This document shows, one piece after another, positions 53,977 through 63,072 of a stretch of DNA of 64,000 nt (position 1 is the stretch's first letter; each line of letters opens with the position of its first letter). The stretch spans positions 749,501 to 813,500 of the forward strand of contig NC_008380.1 of assembly GCF_000009265.1 (NCBI RefSeq), in the 5' to 3' direction. The stretch comes from Rhizobium johnstonii 3841 (GTDB lineage Bacteria; Pseudomonadota; Alphaproteobacteria; Rhizobiales; Rhizobiaceae). Both the position numbers and the translations under genes were made by a program. Below the pieces are notes generated by a model. It searched no databases. It was not told the DNA's origin and saw only the letters and a list, made by a program, of their open reading frames with translations.

Positions 53977-55452
53977 CTAGATTTCGTCATGCCAGGTACG
54001 GCCGTCACGCTCGATCAGCGCGATGGCCTGGCTCGGACCCCAGGTGCCGGCGGTATAGCCCTGCACCTGCTGGCCGGTCGTTTCCCAACCCTTGAGGATC
54101 GGATCCACCCATTTCCATGCAGCCTCGACTTCGTCGCGGCGCATGAACAGCGTCTGGTTGGAACGGATCACGTCCATCAGCAGGCGCTCGTAGGCGTCGG
54201 GATTGCGGACGTTGAAGGCCTGGGCGAAGCTCATGTCGAGCGAGACGTTGCGCAGGCGCATGCCGCCCGGACCTGGATCCTTGATCATCAGCGACTGCTT
54301 GACGCCCTCATCCGGCTGCAGGCGGATGATCAGCTGGTTGGCGTTGATGCGCCCAGCCGCCTGGTCGAAGATGGCGTGCGGGATCGGCTTGAAGGTGATG
54401 ACGATCTCGGACATGCGCCCGGTCAGCCGCTTGCCGGTGCGGATATAGAAGGGAACGCCGGCCCAGCGCCAGTTGTTGATCTCGGCCTTGATGGCAACGA
54501 AGGTCTCGGTATTCGACACGCCGCCTTCGAGCTCTTCGAGGTAGCCCTTGACCGGGCCGCTGCCCGAGGCGCCGGCGCGATACTGGCCGCGAACCGTCGC
54601 CTGCTCGACGTTGGAGGCATTGAGCGGCTTCAGCGCCCGCAGCACCTTCAGCTTCTCGTCGCGAACGGCTTCCGAATCCATCGACGAGGGCACTTCCATC
54701 GCCGTCAGGCAGAGGAGCTGCAGGATGTGGTTCTGCACCATGTCGCGCAATGCGCCCGCCGTGTCGTAATAGCCGGCGCGGCCTTCGAGGCCGACCGATT
54801 CAGCCACGGTGATCTGCACGTGGTCGATGTAGTTGGCGTTCCACAGCGGCTCGTAGAGCGCATTGGCGAAGCGCAGCGCCATCAGGTTCTGCACCGTCTC
54901 CTTGCCGAGATAATGGTCGATGCGGAAGATCTGCTCTTCCTTGAAGGCGCGGCCGATCGTGTCGTTGAGCTGCAGCGCCGAGGCGAGGTCGCGGCCGATC
55001 GGCTTCTCGACGACGATGCGGGTCGACTTGGTGATCAGCTTGTGGTCGTGGATCTTCTGCGAAATGTCGCCGAAAATGCCGGGCGCGACCGCCAGATAGA
55101 AGGCGCGCACGCGATCCTTGCCTTCGTCGAGCAGCTTCTTCAGCTGATCCCAGCCGGCATCGGTGCGGGCATCGACCGAGACGTAGTAGAGGCGGGCACA
55201 GAATTTCTGCACCTCCGCCTCGTCATATTCACCCTTCTTCAGGTGCTCGTTCAGCGCGTCCTTGGCGAATTTGCGGTATTCCTCATGGGTCAACGGGCTG
55301 CGCGAGGCGCCGATCACGCGGGTCGGTTCGCTGAACTGGCCTTCGATCTGGCGATGGTAAAGGGCGGGCAGCAACTTGCGTTCTGCAAGGTCGCCGCTGC
55401 CGCCGAAGACGACATAATCAAAGGGCTCAACGGGAATGATTTGGCTGCTCAT
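53977..55452 (-). CDS. zwf: Glucose-6-phosphate 1-dehydrogenase Zwf
   Basis: First enzyme of the oxidative branch feeding the Entner-Doudoroff pathway. 491 residues from the ATG at 55452 (MSSQIIPVEPFDYVVFGGSG). The nucleotide-binding motif FGGSGDLAERKL (about 16-27) and the active-site RIDHYLGKE (about 198-206) are intact. First gene of zwf-pgl-edd. The 134-nt upstream gap contains an AT-rich palindromic stretch around 55489-55508 (TTTTAATCTAATCGATTTAA) that may be an operator. Confidence 0.96.
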   Translation of the reverse strand: MSSQIIPVEPFDYVVFGGSGDLAERKLLPALYHRQIEGQFSEPTRVIGASRSPLTHEEYRKFAKDALNEHLKKGEYDEAEVQKFCARLYYVSVDARTDAGWDQLKKLLDEGKDRVRAFYLAVAPGIFGDISQKIHDHKLITKSTRIVVEKPIGRDLASALQLNDTIGRAFKEEQIFRIDHYLGKETVQNLMALRFANALYEPLWNANYIDHVQITVAESVGLEGRAGYYDTAGALRDMVQNHILQLLCLTAMEVPSSMDSEAVRDEKLKVLRALKPLNASNVEQATVRGQYRAGASGSGPVKGYLEELEGGVSNTETFVAIKAEINNWRWAGVPFYIRTGKRLTGRMSEIVITFKPIPHAIFDQAAGRINANQLIIRLQPDEGVKQSLMIKDPGPGGMRLRNVSLDMSFAQAFNVRNPDAYERLLMDVIRSNQTLFMRRDEVEAAWKWVDPILKGWETTGQQVQGYTAGTWGPSQAIALIERDGRTWHDEI

Positions 55453-55586
55453 GAGCTTGTCTCTCAATCAGGCTGGTTGACGGCTCTTTTAATCTAATCG
55501 ATTTAAAAAAGCCAGTGTGCAGTGCAATGAATCTCTCAGGCACCGGTTTTAGAGCGAATTTCCGGAAGAGGAAATCCGCAATCGGA

Positions 55587-56885
55587 CTAAAACTTGTCGC
55601 GAAGCGCAAACCACGACAAGGCGAGGAAAAGCAACGGCGCCCGCATGCGCGCACCACCGGGAAAGGCTGGAATATCAAGCGATGTGAAGAGGTCGAGATC
55701 GCGAGATTTTCCAAGCACCGTTTCCGCGTAGAGCTTGCCACAGTAGTTTGACAGCATGACGCCGTGGCCGGAATAACCGCCGATCGAGATGACGCCGGGC
55801 ATCACCTCGCGCACGAAGGGCTGGCGCGGCAGGGTGATGCCGACGCTGCCGCCCCAGGAATGGGTGATCTCGATGTCCTTCAGCTCTGGATAGATCTCGG
55901 CGATCTGCCGGCGGATGTGCTGCGAAATGTCCCGCGGATTGTCCGAGGTATAGGCCTCGCGTCCGCCGAACAGCAGGCGGCCGTCGCCGAATTTGCGGAA
56001 GTAGCGCACGACGAAGCGCGAATCGGCCACGGCCTCGCCCCCGGGCAGCACATCGGGATGCCCGTCGAGCGGCGCCGTGGCGCCGATGAAGGAGCGGATC
56101 GGCATGACATGGCTCGCCGTCACCGGCTCGAGGTCGCCGATATGGCCGTTGCAGGCGATCAGCGCGCGCTCAGCGGTGATCGTTCCCCTTTCGGTTTCGA
56201 TCGTCACCTTGCCGCCGCTTTGGCGGATCGCCGTCGCCTTGGTCATCTCGAAGATTTCAGCACCGGCATTGGCAGCGACCCGCGCCAGCCCCACCAGCAG
56301 CTTCAGCGGATGGATGTGGCCGGTGCCGACATCGCGCACGCCGCAATGGAAACGCTTCGAGCCGAGCCTCTCTTGCGTTTCCTCCTCGTCCATGAAGCTG
56401 AGATGCGGATAGCCATAGCGTAAGGCGGCGATTTCGGCATTTTCGTAATAGTCGCGCTTGTAGCTCGCTTTGTGTGCGACATTGAGCTGGCCGGGCACAT
56501 AGTCGATCTCGATCTGATGCTCGCGGGCGAAATCGATGAGATGGCGCTTGGCCGCTTCGGCAAGATCGAACAGTGCCTTCGAGCGTTCGTAGCCGATCTT
56601 CTCCTCGAGTTCTTCCGGCCACCATCGCTGGCCGGTGCCGAGCTGGCCCCCATTGCGCCCGGACGCCCCGTCGCCGAAGCGGCAGGCCTCGATCAGGACC
56701 ACCGAGACGCCAGACTTGGCAAGATTGTAGGCGGCCTGCAGGCCGGTATAACCGCCGCCGACAATCGCCACGTCGCATGTTCTCGAGCCGTCGAGAGCGG
56801 GGTAGGCGGGCCGCTCCCCGACGGTTGCCTGATACCAGGACAGCCCCGGCGCGATCGGGCTCTGCCACGTCTCCTGCGATGTCAT
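55587..56885 (-). CDS. FAD-dependent amine oxidase (PuuB/OrdL type)
   Basis: DAO-family flavoprotein resembling gamma-glutamylputrescine oxidase. 432 residues. The FAD-binding motif is CDVAIVGGGYTGLQAAYNLA (about 37-56) with GASGRNGGQLGTG (about 73-85); SWGGSVGITLPRQPFVREVM and GGYSGHGVMLSNYCGK lie near the C-terminus. Ten nt downstream of a glutamine-synthetase-family gene, the puuA-puuB type pairing, so putrescine breakdown is the likely pathway. Other gamma-glutamylated amines are possible substrates. Confidence 0.82.
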   Translation of the reverse strand: MTSQETWQSPIAPGLSWYQATVGERPAYPALDGSRTCDVAIVGGGYTGLQAAYNLAKSGVSVVLIEACRFGDGASGRNGGQLGTGQRWWPEELEEKIGYERSKALFDLAEAAKRHLIDFAREHQIEIDYVPGQLNVAHKASYKRDYYENAEIAALRYGYPHLSFMDEEETQERLGSKRFHCGVRDVGTGHIHPLKLLVGLARVAANAGAEIFEMTKATAIRQSGGKVTIETERGTITAERALIACNGHIGDLEPVTASHVMPIRSFIGATAPLDGHPDVLPGGEAVADSRFVVRYFRKFGDGRLLFGGREAYTSDNPRDISQHIRRQIAEIYPELKDIEITHSWGGSVGITLPRQPFVREVMPGVISIGGYSGHGVMLSNYCGKLYAETVLGKSRDLDLFTSLDIPAFPGGARMRAPLLFLALSWFALRDKF

Positions 56886-56895
56886 GATGCTTCCC

Positions 56896-58332
56896 TCACA
56901 CGTTGAGCAGAAGGAATTCCCGCTCCCAGGGGCTGATCACCTGCATGAAGGTCTCGAACTCGCCGCGCTTGACGCCGGCATAAAGGCCGATGAACTGCTT
57001 GCCGAATATCTCCTCGAAGGCGGGTTCGTCCTCGAGCAGCGCCACGGCTTCCAGCAGGCCGCGCGGCAGATCGATCGAACCCTCATTGGCCGAATCCTCG
57101 GTCGGCGCCGTCGGCTCGATCTGCTTTATGATGCCGAGCAGGCCGGAGGCGAGCGAAGCGGCGAGCGCGAGATAGGGATTGGCATCCGAGCTCGGCAGCC
57201 GGTTTTCCACGCGCCGCGCCTGCGGATCGGAGACCGGGACACGGAAGGCCGTCGTCCGGTTGTCGTAACCCCAGGCATTGTTGACCGGGCAGGACATATC
57301 GGGCTGCAGGCGCCGGTAGGAATTCACATAGGGCGCCAGCATCGCCATCGCGCTCGGCACGAATTTCTGCATGCCGCCGATGAAATGGAAGAATTCCTTC
57401 GAAGCCGAGCCATCGGCATTGGAGAAGATGTTCTTGCCGGTCTCGATATCGACCACCGACTGGTGGATATGCATCGCCGAACCCGGTTGGCCCTGCATCG
57501 GCTTTGCCATGAAGGTCGCGTAGATGTCGTGTTTCAGCGCCGCCTCGCGGATCGTCCGCTTGAACAGGAACACCTGGTCGGCAAGCTCGATCGGATTGCC
57601 GTGGCGCAGGTTGATCTCGAGCTGCGCCGGTCCCTCTTCATGGATCAGCGTATCGATCTCCAACCCCTGCTTTTCCGAGAAATGATAGACGTCGTCGATC
57701 AGCTCGTCGAACTCGTTGATGCCGGCGATCGAATAGCCCTGGCCGCCGAGGATCGAGCGGCCGGACCGGCCTTTCGGCGGGTGGAGCGGATAGTCTGGAT
57801 CGTCGTTCTTGGCGACGAGGTAGAATTCGATCTCGGGCGCCACGATCGGTTTCCAGCCGCGCTCATGATAGAGGCTCATGATCCGCTTCAACACGTTGCG
57901 CGGCGTATAGGGCACTTCCCCGCCGTCCGAATCGACGATATCGCAGATTACCTGCGCCGTCGGGTCGGTCTCCCAGGGCACGACGGAAAGCGTCGAAAGG
58001 TCGGGCATCAGCTTCAGGTCGCTGTCGCGCGGCTCATAGCGGAAGCTCTCCGTCTCGTCGGGATATTCGCCCGAAATCGTGTGCCGGTAGATTGCCGAAG
58101 GCAGCGCCAGCGAGGTGTTGGAGGTGAATTTCGAGCTCGGCATCATCTTGCCGCGCGCAACGCCGGCAAGGTCCGGCGTGATGCATTCGATGTCTTCGAT
58201 GCCCCTGTGCCTCAGCCACCGCGCTGCTTCCTTCCAGTTCGCAACGCCGCGCAGGGATCCGGGCTCCGGGGGAGTTTTTTTCGAGGCGGGTACGTTTCTG
58301 GCAGGCTTCAGCGTCGTCTTTTTTGGGGACAT
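56896..58332 (-). CDS. Glutamine-synthetase-family ligase (gamma-glutamylpolyamine synthetase type)
   Basis: ATP-dependent ligase of the glutamine synthetase fold. 478 residues from the ATG at 58332 (MSPKKTTLKPARNVPASKKT). The frame is open much further upstream but overlaps another gene. Motifs: PEIEFYLVAKN (about 167-177), EEGPAQLEINLRHG (about 234-247), GSAMHIHQSV and NRTTAFRVPVSD with ENRLPSSDANPYLALAAS near the end. Paired with a PuuB-type oxidase, so PuuA-like function is inferred. The Lys/Pro-rich N-terminus is variable. No good ribosome site is visible for this start. Confidence 0.82.
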   Translation of the reverse strand: MSPKKTTLKPARNVPASKKTPPEPGSLRGVANWKEAARWLRHRGIEDIECITPDLAGVARGKMMPSSKFTSNTSLALPSAIYRHTISGEYPDETESFRYEPRDSDLKLMPDLSTLSVVPWETDPTAQVICDIVDSDGGEVPYTPRNVLKRIMSLYHERGWKPIVAPEIEFYLVAKNDDPDYPLHPPKGRSGRSILGGQGYSIAGINEFDELIDDVYHFSEKQGLEIDTLIHEEGPAQLEINLRHGNPIELADQVFLFKRTIREAALKHDIYATFMAKPMQGQPGSAMHIHQSVVDIETGKNIFSNADGSASKEFFHFIGGMQKFVPSAMAMLAPYVNSYRRLQPDMSCPVNNAWGYDNRTTAFRVPVSDPQARRVENRLPSSDANPYLALAASLASGLLGIIKQIEPTAPTEDSANEGSIDLPRGLLEAVALLEDEPAFEEIFGKQFIGLYAGVKRGEFETFMQVISPWEREFLLLNV

Positions 58333-58393
58333 GACACACCGGTTTGTATTGATCGTGGCGCCATCATAACCAGACTTTGCCAATTGGCGAGGG

Positions 58394-59641
58394 GTGGCAA
58401 ACGTTGACTTTCGCCCTTTGATGGAAAAAGAAGACGCGGGTTTGATCGGGGAAACGGGTTTGCAGCGCAAAAGCGACGTTATCGTCATCGGCGCCGGAGC
58501 GGCGGGCATGATGGCCGCCATCCGTGCCGGAAAACGCGGCCGCTCGGTCGTCATTCTCGACCATGCCAGGGCGCCTGGCGATAAGATCCGCATATCAGGC
58601 GGCGGCCGCTGCAATTTCACCAATATCCATGCCGGGCCGAAGAATTTTCTCTCCGCCAACCCGCATTTCTGCAAGTCGGCGCTTGCCCGTTTCACGCCCG
58701 CCGATTTCATCGCCATGGTCGACCGCCACGGCATTGCCTGGCACGAGAAAACGCTCGGCCAGCTCTTCTGCGACGATAGCGCCAAAGACATCATCCGCAT
58801 GCTGCTGGCGGAGATGCGTATGGCCGGTGCAGTGCTGCATCTTGGCACCGAAATATCAGGCGTCGAAAAGACCGAAGCCGGCTTCCGGGTATCGACGAGC
58901 GAAGGTCACTGTGAAGCATCGTCGCTGATCGTCGCCGCCGGCGGCAAGTCGATCCCGAAGATGGGTGCCACCGGCTTTGCCTATCGCCTCGCCGAACAGT
59001 TCGGCTTGGCCGTGCTCGAAACCCGACCCGCCCTCGTGCCGCTGACGCTCGATCCCGGCCTGCTGGAAAGCATCGCGCCGCTCGCCGGCATTGCCGCCCC
59101 GGCCGAAATCCGTCACGGCAGGACCGCCTTCCGCGAAGCGCTGCTTTTTACCCATCGCGGGCTGAGCGGCCCCGCTGTCCTGCAGATCTCTTCCTATTGG
59201 CGCGAGGGCGACGAGGTCGTGGTCTCGATCGAACCGGATATCGACATTGCCGCCCATCTGAAGACGGCAAAACAGCTCAATGGCCGTCAGTCGCCGCAGA
59301 CCGCACTTGGCGATATCCTGCCGAAGCGGCTGGCACAATTTCTCGTCGAGCGCGAAAAGATCTCCGGCAACATGGCCGATCTGCCGGACAAGGCGCTGTT
59401 GCGTCTTGCCGCCGGCGTCCAGAACTGGGCAGTCAAACCGTCCGGCTCGGAAGGTTACCGCACCGCCGAAGTGACGCTTGGAGGCATCGATACGGCAGCG
59501 CTCGATTCCCGTAGCATGGAAGCAAAAGCCGTGCCCGGCCTTTATTTCATCGGCGAGTGCGTCGACGTCACCGGCTGGCTCGGCGGCTATAATTTTCAGT
59601 GGGCCTGGGCTTCCGGTTTTGCCGCCGGCGAATGCGTCTAA
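58394..59641 (+). CDS. HI0933/BaiN-family flavoprotein
   Basis: Predicted NAD(P)/FAD-dependent oxidoreductase of unknown substrate. 415 residues if the GTG at 58394 is used; the core starts at DVIVIGAGAAGMMAAIRAGK (about 28-47). Family motifs: GDKIRISGGGRCNFTNIH (about 62-79), AAGGKSIPKMGATGFAY (about 180-196) and, at the end, ECVDVTGWLGGYNFQWAWAS. Divergent from the glutamine-synthetase-like gene with 61 nt between starts. The start is uncertain: an ATG at 58421 is an alternative. Confidence 0.88.
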   Translation: MANVDFRPLMEKEDAGLIGETGLQRKSDVIVIGAGAAGMMAAIRAGKRGRSVVILDHARAPGDKIRISGGGRCNFTNIHAGPKNFLSANPHFCKSALARFTPADFIAMVDRHGIAWHEKTLGQLFCDDSAKDIIRMLLAEMRMAGAVLHLGTEISGVEKTEAGFRVSTSEGHCEASSLIVAAGGKSIPKMGATGFAYRLAEQFGLAVLETRPALVPLTLDPGLLESIAPLAGIAAPAEIRHGRTAFREALLFTHRGLSGPAVLQISSYWREGDEVVVSIEPDIDIAAHLKTAKQLNGRQSPQTALGDILPKRLAQFLVEREKISGNMADLPDKALLRLAAGVQNWAVKPSGSEGYRTAEVTLGGIDTAALDSRSMEAKAVPGLYFIGECVDVTGWLGGYNFQWAWASGFAAGECV

Positions 59642-59654
59642 AGCTCGTTGTTTT

Positions 59655-59700
59655 GATGCATGTCGTGGGGCCAAAACCGCTGCACATTTTTTGACATGCC
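59655..59700. repeat. RIME-like fragment after the BaiN-type gene
   Basis: GATGCATGTCG and CCAAAACCGCTGCACATTTT, ending GACATGC. It carries the left-hand palindrome of the RIME-like elements (compare 6256-6290) in a shorter form. Confidence 0.6.
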
Positions 59701-59854
59701 TTGGAAATATCTGGAGATACCGATTCAAGACTTCTTAATAGAGGTGCGCCATCCTGTCTCAATTGGCGGTTTGTAAGGTCGTTCCTAAATTAAGCTTTAC
59801 CGGCAAGCCGATTTGTTGGATTGTTGTTGTGTTAGAGAGAAGTGAGGTTTCGCC

Positions 59855-59998
59855 ATGAACAGAAACGCACGACGCGCCCGCGCCATCGCAATTGCCGAGG
59901 CAAAGCCGAACGCCCGGATGGTCGCCCTGCGCTATCTGATGCTTGCAGCCGGCGCCACCGCCGCCAGCCTCGCGCTGTTGCTCTCGCACGTCATCTGA
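59855..59998 (+). CDS. 47-residue basic membrane peptide
   Basis: A short ORF with GAGG 8 nt before the ATG. A strongly basic, Ala-rich head (MNRNARRARAIAIAEAKPNA) is followed by one membrane segment (about 26-45, RYLMLAAGATAASLALLLSH). GC-rich third positions are consistent with real coding. It lies alone between the BaiN-type gene and the chemoreceptor. I recognise no family. Confidence 0.55.
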   Translation: MNRNARRARAIAIAEAKPNARMVALRYLMLAAGATAASLALLLSHVI

Positions 59999-60309
59999 TC
60001 CTGTCCGCAGATCTGGAACGAACGTTGCGACATGCTCATTGTCGCACCGCGGTGTTGCGGCCCATAATTTGCAACTATTTCACTGCCTTGGCTTAACCCG
60101 CCATAACCGCTTATCCGAAAATTAATATCTAATCTGACACAATTGCTCGCGAATATTTGGGCATCTCCAAGTTGTTTGGACGTGAACTGGCAATGACTGC
60201 CGCCTGGCCTCCGGGTCCCCCAATGTAATTAAGAATAGCTCGATGTGCACCCGGCTGGCGCCATGTGGCTGCCTGCGGGAGGAGTGGTGTATGAAAGGCC
60301 CGGAACGCC
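59999..60309. other. Intergenic region upstream of the first chemoreceptor
   Basis: 311 bp. It is AT-rich between about 60060 and 60170 and holds a short GCGACA-TGCTCAT-TGTCGC inverted repeat at 60027-60045. A nine-codon leader ORF lies at its end (60291-60320). Otherwise nothing recognisable. Confidence 0.5.
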
Positions 60310-60320
60310 ATGTTGATTGA
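60291..60320 (+). CDS. Nine-codon leader ORF overlapping the chemoreceptor start
   Basis: ATG at 60291 with a strong ribosome site GGGAGGAG (60277-60284, 6 nt spacing), encoding MKGPERHVD and stopping at 60318-60320, just inside the chemoreceptor gene that begins at 60310 in another frame. The chemoreceptor's own ribosome site is weak, so ribosomes ending here may re-initiate on its ATG. Confidence 0.4.
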   Translation: MKGPERHVD

Positions 60321-62841
60321 CAAGATTCTTTCCCGCTTCAGGATCAAGACCAAGGTTCTGATCTTCGTTCTGCCTTTCGTCGTCACCATTTCGGCGGTGG
60401 GCCTGACCGGCCTCTACGCTTCGGGACTTCTGCAGGGCCGCATGGAAATATCCAACAGCGTGCTGCAGTCGCTGAGCGGCTTCAAAGATCTCTATGGCTC
60501 GATGGACGATTTCCTGCGCGTCACCAGCCCTGAGGCGCGCGACAAACTGATCGCGGATCTGAAGACCCAGCAAGGCGTGCTCGACCAGACGCTGAGCCAG
60601 GTCGGTGACGAGGCCGCCGGTCGCGACAGCCTTGCGGAAGCATCGCGTCGCACCAAGGAAATTTCGGGCGTCGTCGACAAGCTGTGGGCCCTGCACGAGC
60701 AGGAACGGGCATTGCATGAGCAGATCGACGCCGCCCAGAAGAGCGTGATCAGCACCCGTTTCACCGTGTCCTACCAGGCCGAGCAGTTGCAGAGCACCGT
60801 CCAGAGCGACGAGAGCGCCGCCACCAGCACCCTTCGCACGGCCGACCGCCTGCTGAAGGGCGGCGATTTCCTCGGCACCGTTGCCAGCGGTTTCAGCAAG
60901 CCGCAGACACCGCAGGACAAGATCGCCTTCATCAACGAACAGATGCCGGAGATCATCAAATCGCAGCGTCTGATTGCCATCTCGGTTCCAAGCAATCAGA
61001 AGAACGTCATCGACGCGCTGGCTGCGACCATCGACGGCATCAAGGCGATCGTCCAGACGCCCAATCCGACCGACGAGACCGCCACCGAACTCGGCCGTCT
61101 CATTTCGCGCTTCCGCCAGACCTCGACCTATACGCAGCTGACCGCAACGCAGAAGATGCGTGACGCGACCCAGGAATTCGCCGCGCTCGACGGCCGGATT
61201 GCTCAGGCCAACTCGGTCCTGCAGGATACCAGGCGTCTCGAAAATTCCGTCTATTCGCTTCAGATCGTTCTTTCCGACTTTCTCGCCGACTCCAGCAAGG
61301 AAAATCTCGTGCGCCTGCAGCAGCAGGCCGGCACGCTCGGCAAGGACATGCAGGTGCTGGTCACCAGCGCCAAGGGCATGGGCTTTGCCGAAGGCATATC
61401 CGGCGCGATCCAGCCGGCGCTCGACGTCATTTCCGGCGGCGGCTCGAAGATCGTCGACACGATCGGCGAGCGCGTCGCCGCCTATGCCGCGGCCCGCCAG
61501 GAGCTCGACCAGATCTGGAAAAAGCTGACCGACTTCGCCGAGCTGCAGAAGCAGACGGCCGGCACCGAGCGCACCCAGGCAAACAGCATCTCCGTCATGA
61601 CCACGGGTCTCGGCATCCTGCTGTCTATCCTCGGCGGCATTGCCCTGGTGTTGACGCTGCAGCGCCCGATCAGCCATATCACCGGCGCCATGCGCCGCAT
61701 CGCCGAAGGGGCCCTGGATACCAGCATCTCCGGCGAGCAGCGCCACGATGAAATCGGCGACATGGCCCGCGCGCTCGGCATCTTCAAGGAAAATGCCATC
61801 TCGAAGATCCGCATCGAGGAGCAGAGCGACGAGGAACGCGCCGCCGCCGAACACGAACGCCAGCGCAACGATGCCGAAAAGCGCGAGATGGATCGTCAGA
61901 TCGAATTCGCGGTCAATGCGCTTGCCGCCGGCCTCGAACGCATGTCGCAGGGCGATATCTCGACGACGATCGAAACGCCCTTCATCGGCCGTCTCGAACA
62001 GCTGCGCCAGGATTTCAACGGTTCGATGATGCGCCTGCAGGCGACGATGAGCCAGATCCGCGACAATGTCGAACTGATCCAGGGCAACGGCAACCAGATG
62101 GCCCAGTCGGCCGAGGACCTCTCCAAGCGTACCGAACAGCAGGCTGCCTCGCTCGAAGAGACCGCTGCCGCCGTCGACCAGATCACCGTCACGGTCCGCT
62201 CGTCGGCCGAACGTGCCAAGGATGCCGACCAGATCGTCCGCCAGGCCAAGCGCAGCGCCGACGATTCCGCCGTCGTCGTCAGCAATGCGATCGACGCGAT
62301 GAGCCGCATCGAAGGTGCCTCGCGCCAGATCGAGCAGATCATCGGCGTTATCGACGAGATCGCCTTCCAGACCAACCTCCTGGCGCTCAACGCCGGCATC
62401 GAGGCGGCGCGCGCCGGTGAAGCCGGCAAGGGCTTCGCGGTGGTCGCGATGGAAGTTCGCGAACTGGCCCAGCGCTCCGCCGCCGCGGCGCAGGAGATCA
62501 AGGGGCTGATCAACAAGTCGACCAACGAGGTCAATTCCGGCTCGCAATTCGTGCAGGAGACCGGCACGGTACTCGCCAAGATCAGCGCCCAGATCGTCAC
62601 GATCAGCCAGCATGTAGAGATGATCGCCCGCGCCAGCCACGACCAGTCCACCGCGCTGCAGAGCGTCAACGCGACGGTCAACCAGATGGACCAGATGACG
62701 CAGCAGAACGCCGCCATGGTGGAGGAGACGACTGCCGCCAGCCGCGAACTGGCCGACGAGGCCGGTTCGCTGCGCAGGCTCATTCAGCAGTTCAAGATCG
62801 ACGGCGAAGCCACCGGTGCGCCGGTCTATCGCGCCGCCTGA
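60310..62841 (+). CDS. Methyl-accepting chemotaxis protein
   Basis: Transmembrane chemoreceptor, 843 residues. Membrane segment 1 at about 17-37, a large helical periplasmic sensor (about 38-430), membrane segment 2 at about 433-455, then HAMP (about 456-510, QRPISHITGAMRRIAEGALD) and linker, and the signalling domain with hairpin tip EIAFQTNLLALNAGIEAARA (about 683-702). The C-terminus (GAPVYRAA) lacks a CheR-docking pentapeptide. The sensor is long and all-helical, consistent with a helical-bimodular type; its ligand cannot be inferred. A leader ORF overlaps its start. Confidence 0.93.
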   Translation: MLIDKILSRFRIKTKVLIFVLPFVVTISAVGLTGLYASGLLQGRMEISNSVLQSLSGFKDLYGSMDDFLRVTSPEARDKLIADLKTQQGVLDQTLSQVGDEAAGRDSLAEASRRTKEISGVVDKLWALHEQERALHEQIDAAQKSVISTRFTVSYQAEQLQSTVQSDESAATSTLRTADRLLKGGDFLGTVASGFSKPQTPQDKIAFINEQMPEIIKSQRLIAISVPSNQKNVIDALAATIDGIKAIVQTPNPTDETATELGRLISRFRQTSTYTQLTATQKMRDATQEFAALDGRIAQANSVLQDTRRLENSVYSLQIVLSDFLADSSKENLVRLQQQAGTLGKDMQVLVTSAKGMGFAEGISGAIQPALDVISGGGSKIVDTIGERVAAYAAARQELDQIWKKLTDFAELQKQTAGTERTQANSISVMTTGLGILLSILGGIALVLTLQRPISHITGAMRRIAEGALDTSISGEQRHDEIGDMARALGIFKENAISKIRIEEQSDEERAAAEHERQRNDAEKREMDRQIEFAVNALAAGLERMSQGDISTTIETPFIGRLEQLRQDFNGSMMRLQATMSQIRDNVELIQGNGNQMAQSAEDLSKRTEQQAASLEETAAAVDQITVTVRSSAERAKDADQIVRQAKRSADDSAVVVSNAIDAMSRIEGASRQIEQIIGVIDEIAFQTNLLALNAGIEAARAGEAGKGFAVVAMEVRELAQRSAAAAQEIKGLINKSTNEVNSGSQFVQETGTVLAKISAQIVTISQHVEMIARASHDQSTALQSVNATVNQMDQMTQQNAAMVEETTAASRELADEAGSLRRLIQQFKIDGEATGAPVYRAA

Positions 62842-62866
62842 TCATCGACCGACCTGTCTTTATTCG

Positions 62867-62904
62867 AACGGCCCCGGGCTTTCCAGGGCCGTTTCTATTT
62901 ATTT
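62867..62904 (+). terminator. Terminator after the first chemoreceptor
   Basis: 8-bp stem AACGGCCC (62867-62874) with GGGCCGTT (62886-62893) followed by the T-rich TCTATTTATTT. Confidence 0.75.
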
Positions 62905-63072
62905 CCGCAGAAATCGCGATCGGTCGGATTGCGAGCGGCCGCGCGGTGATCACGCAGAGATGATCCGTCCGAAAGCGACACCGATGAATACCTCCGACAA
63001 CCCTGTTTTACGGAGAATCTTCTTTAACGCTTTTAGTCTAATTTAACCTTGGTTTATCTCCCGGGGGTCTCG

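Noticed and set aside
53689..55497. 602-codon open frame on the plus strand
   Set aside because: Antisense shadow of pgl and zwf.
58333..58848. 172-residue extension of the glutamine-synthetase-like protein
   Set aside because: It overlaps the divergent BaiN-type gene and lacks family similarity.
60229..62640. 803-codon open frame on the minus strand
   Set aside because: It lies antisense to a clear chemoreceptor gene; its sequence has the repetitive Asp/Arg/Leu look of a GC-rich shadow frame and no domain.
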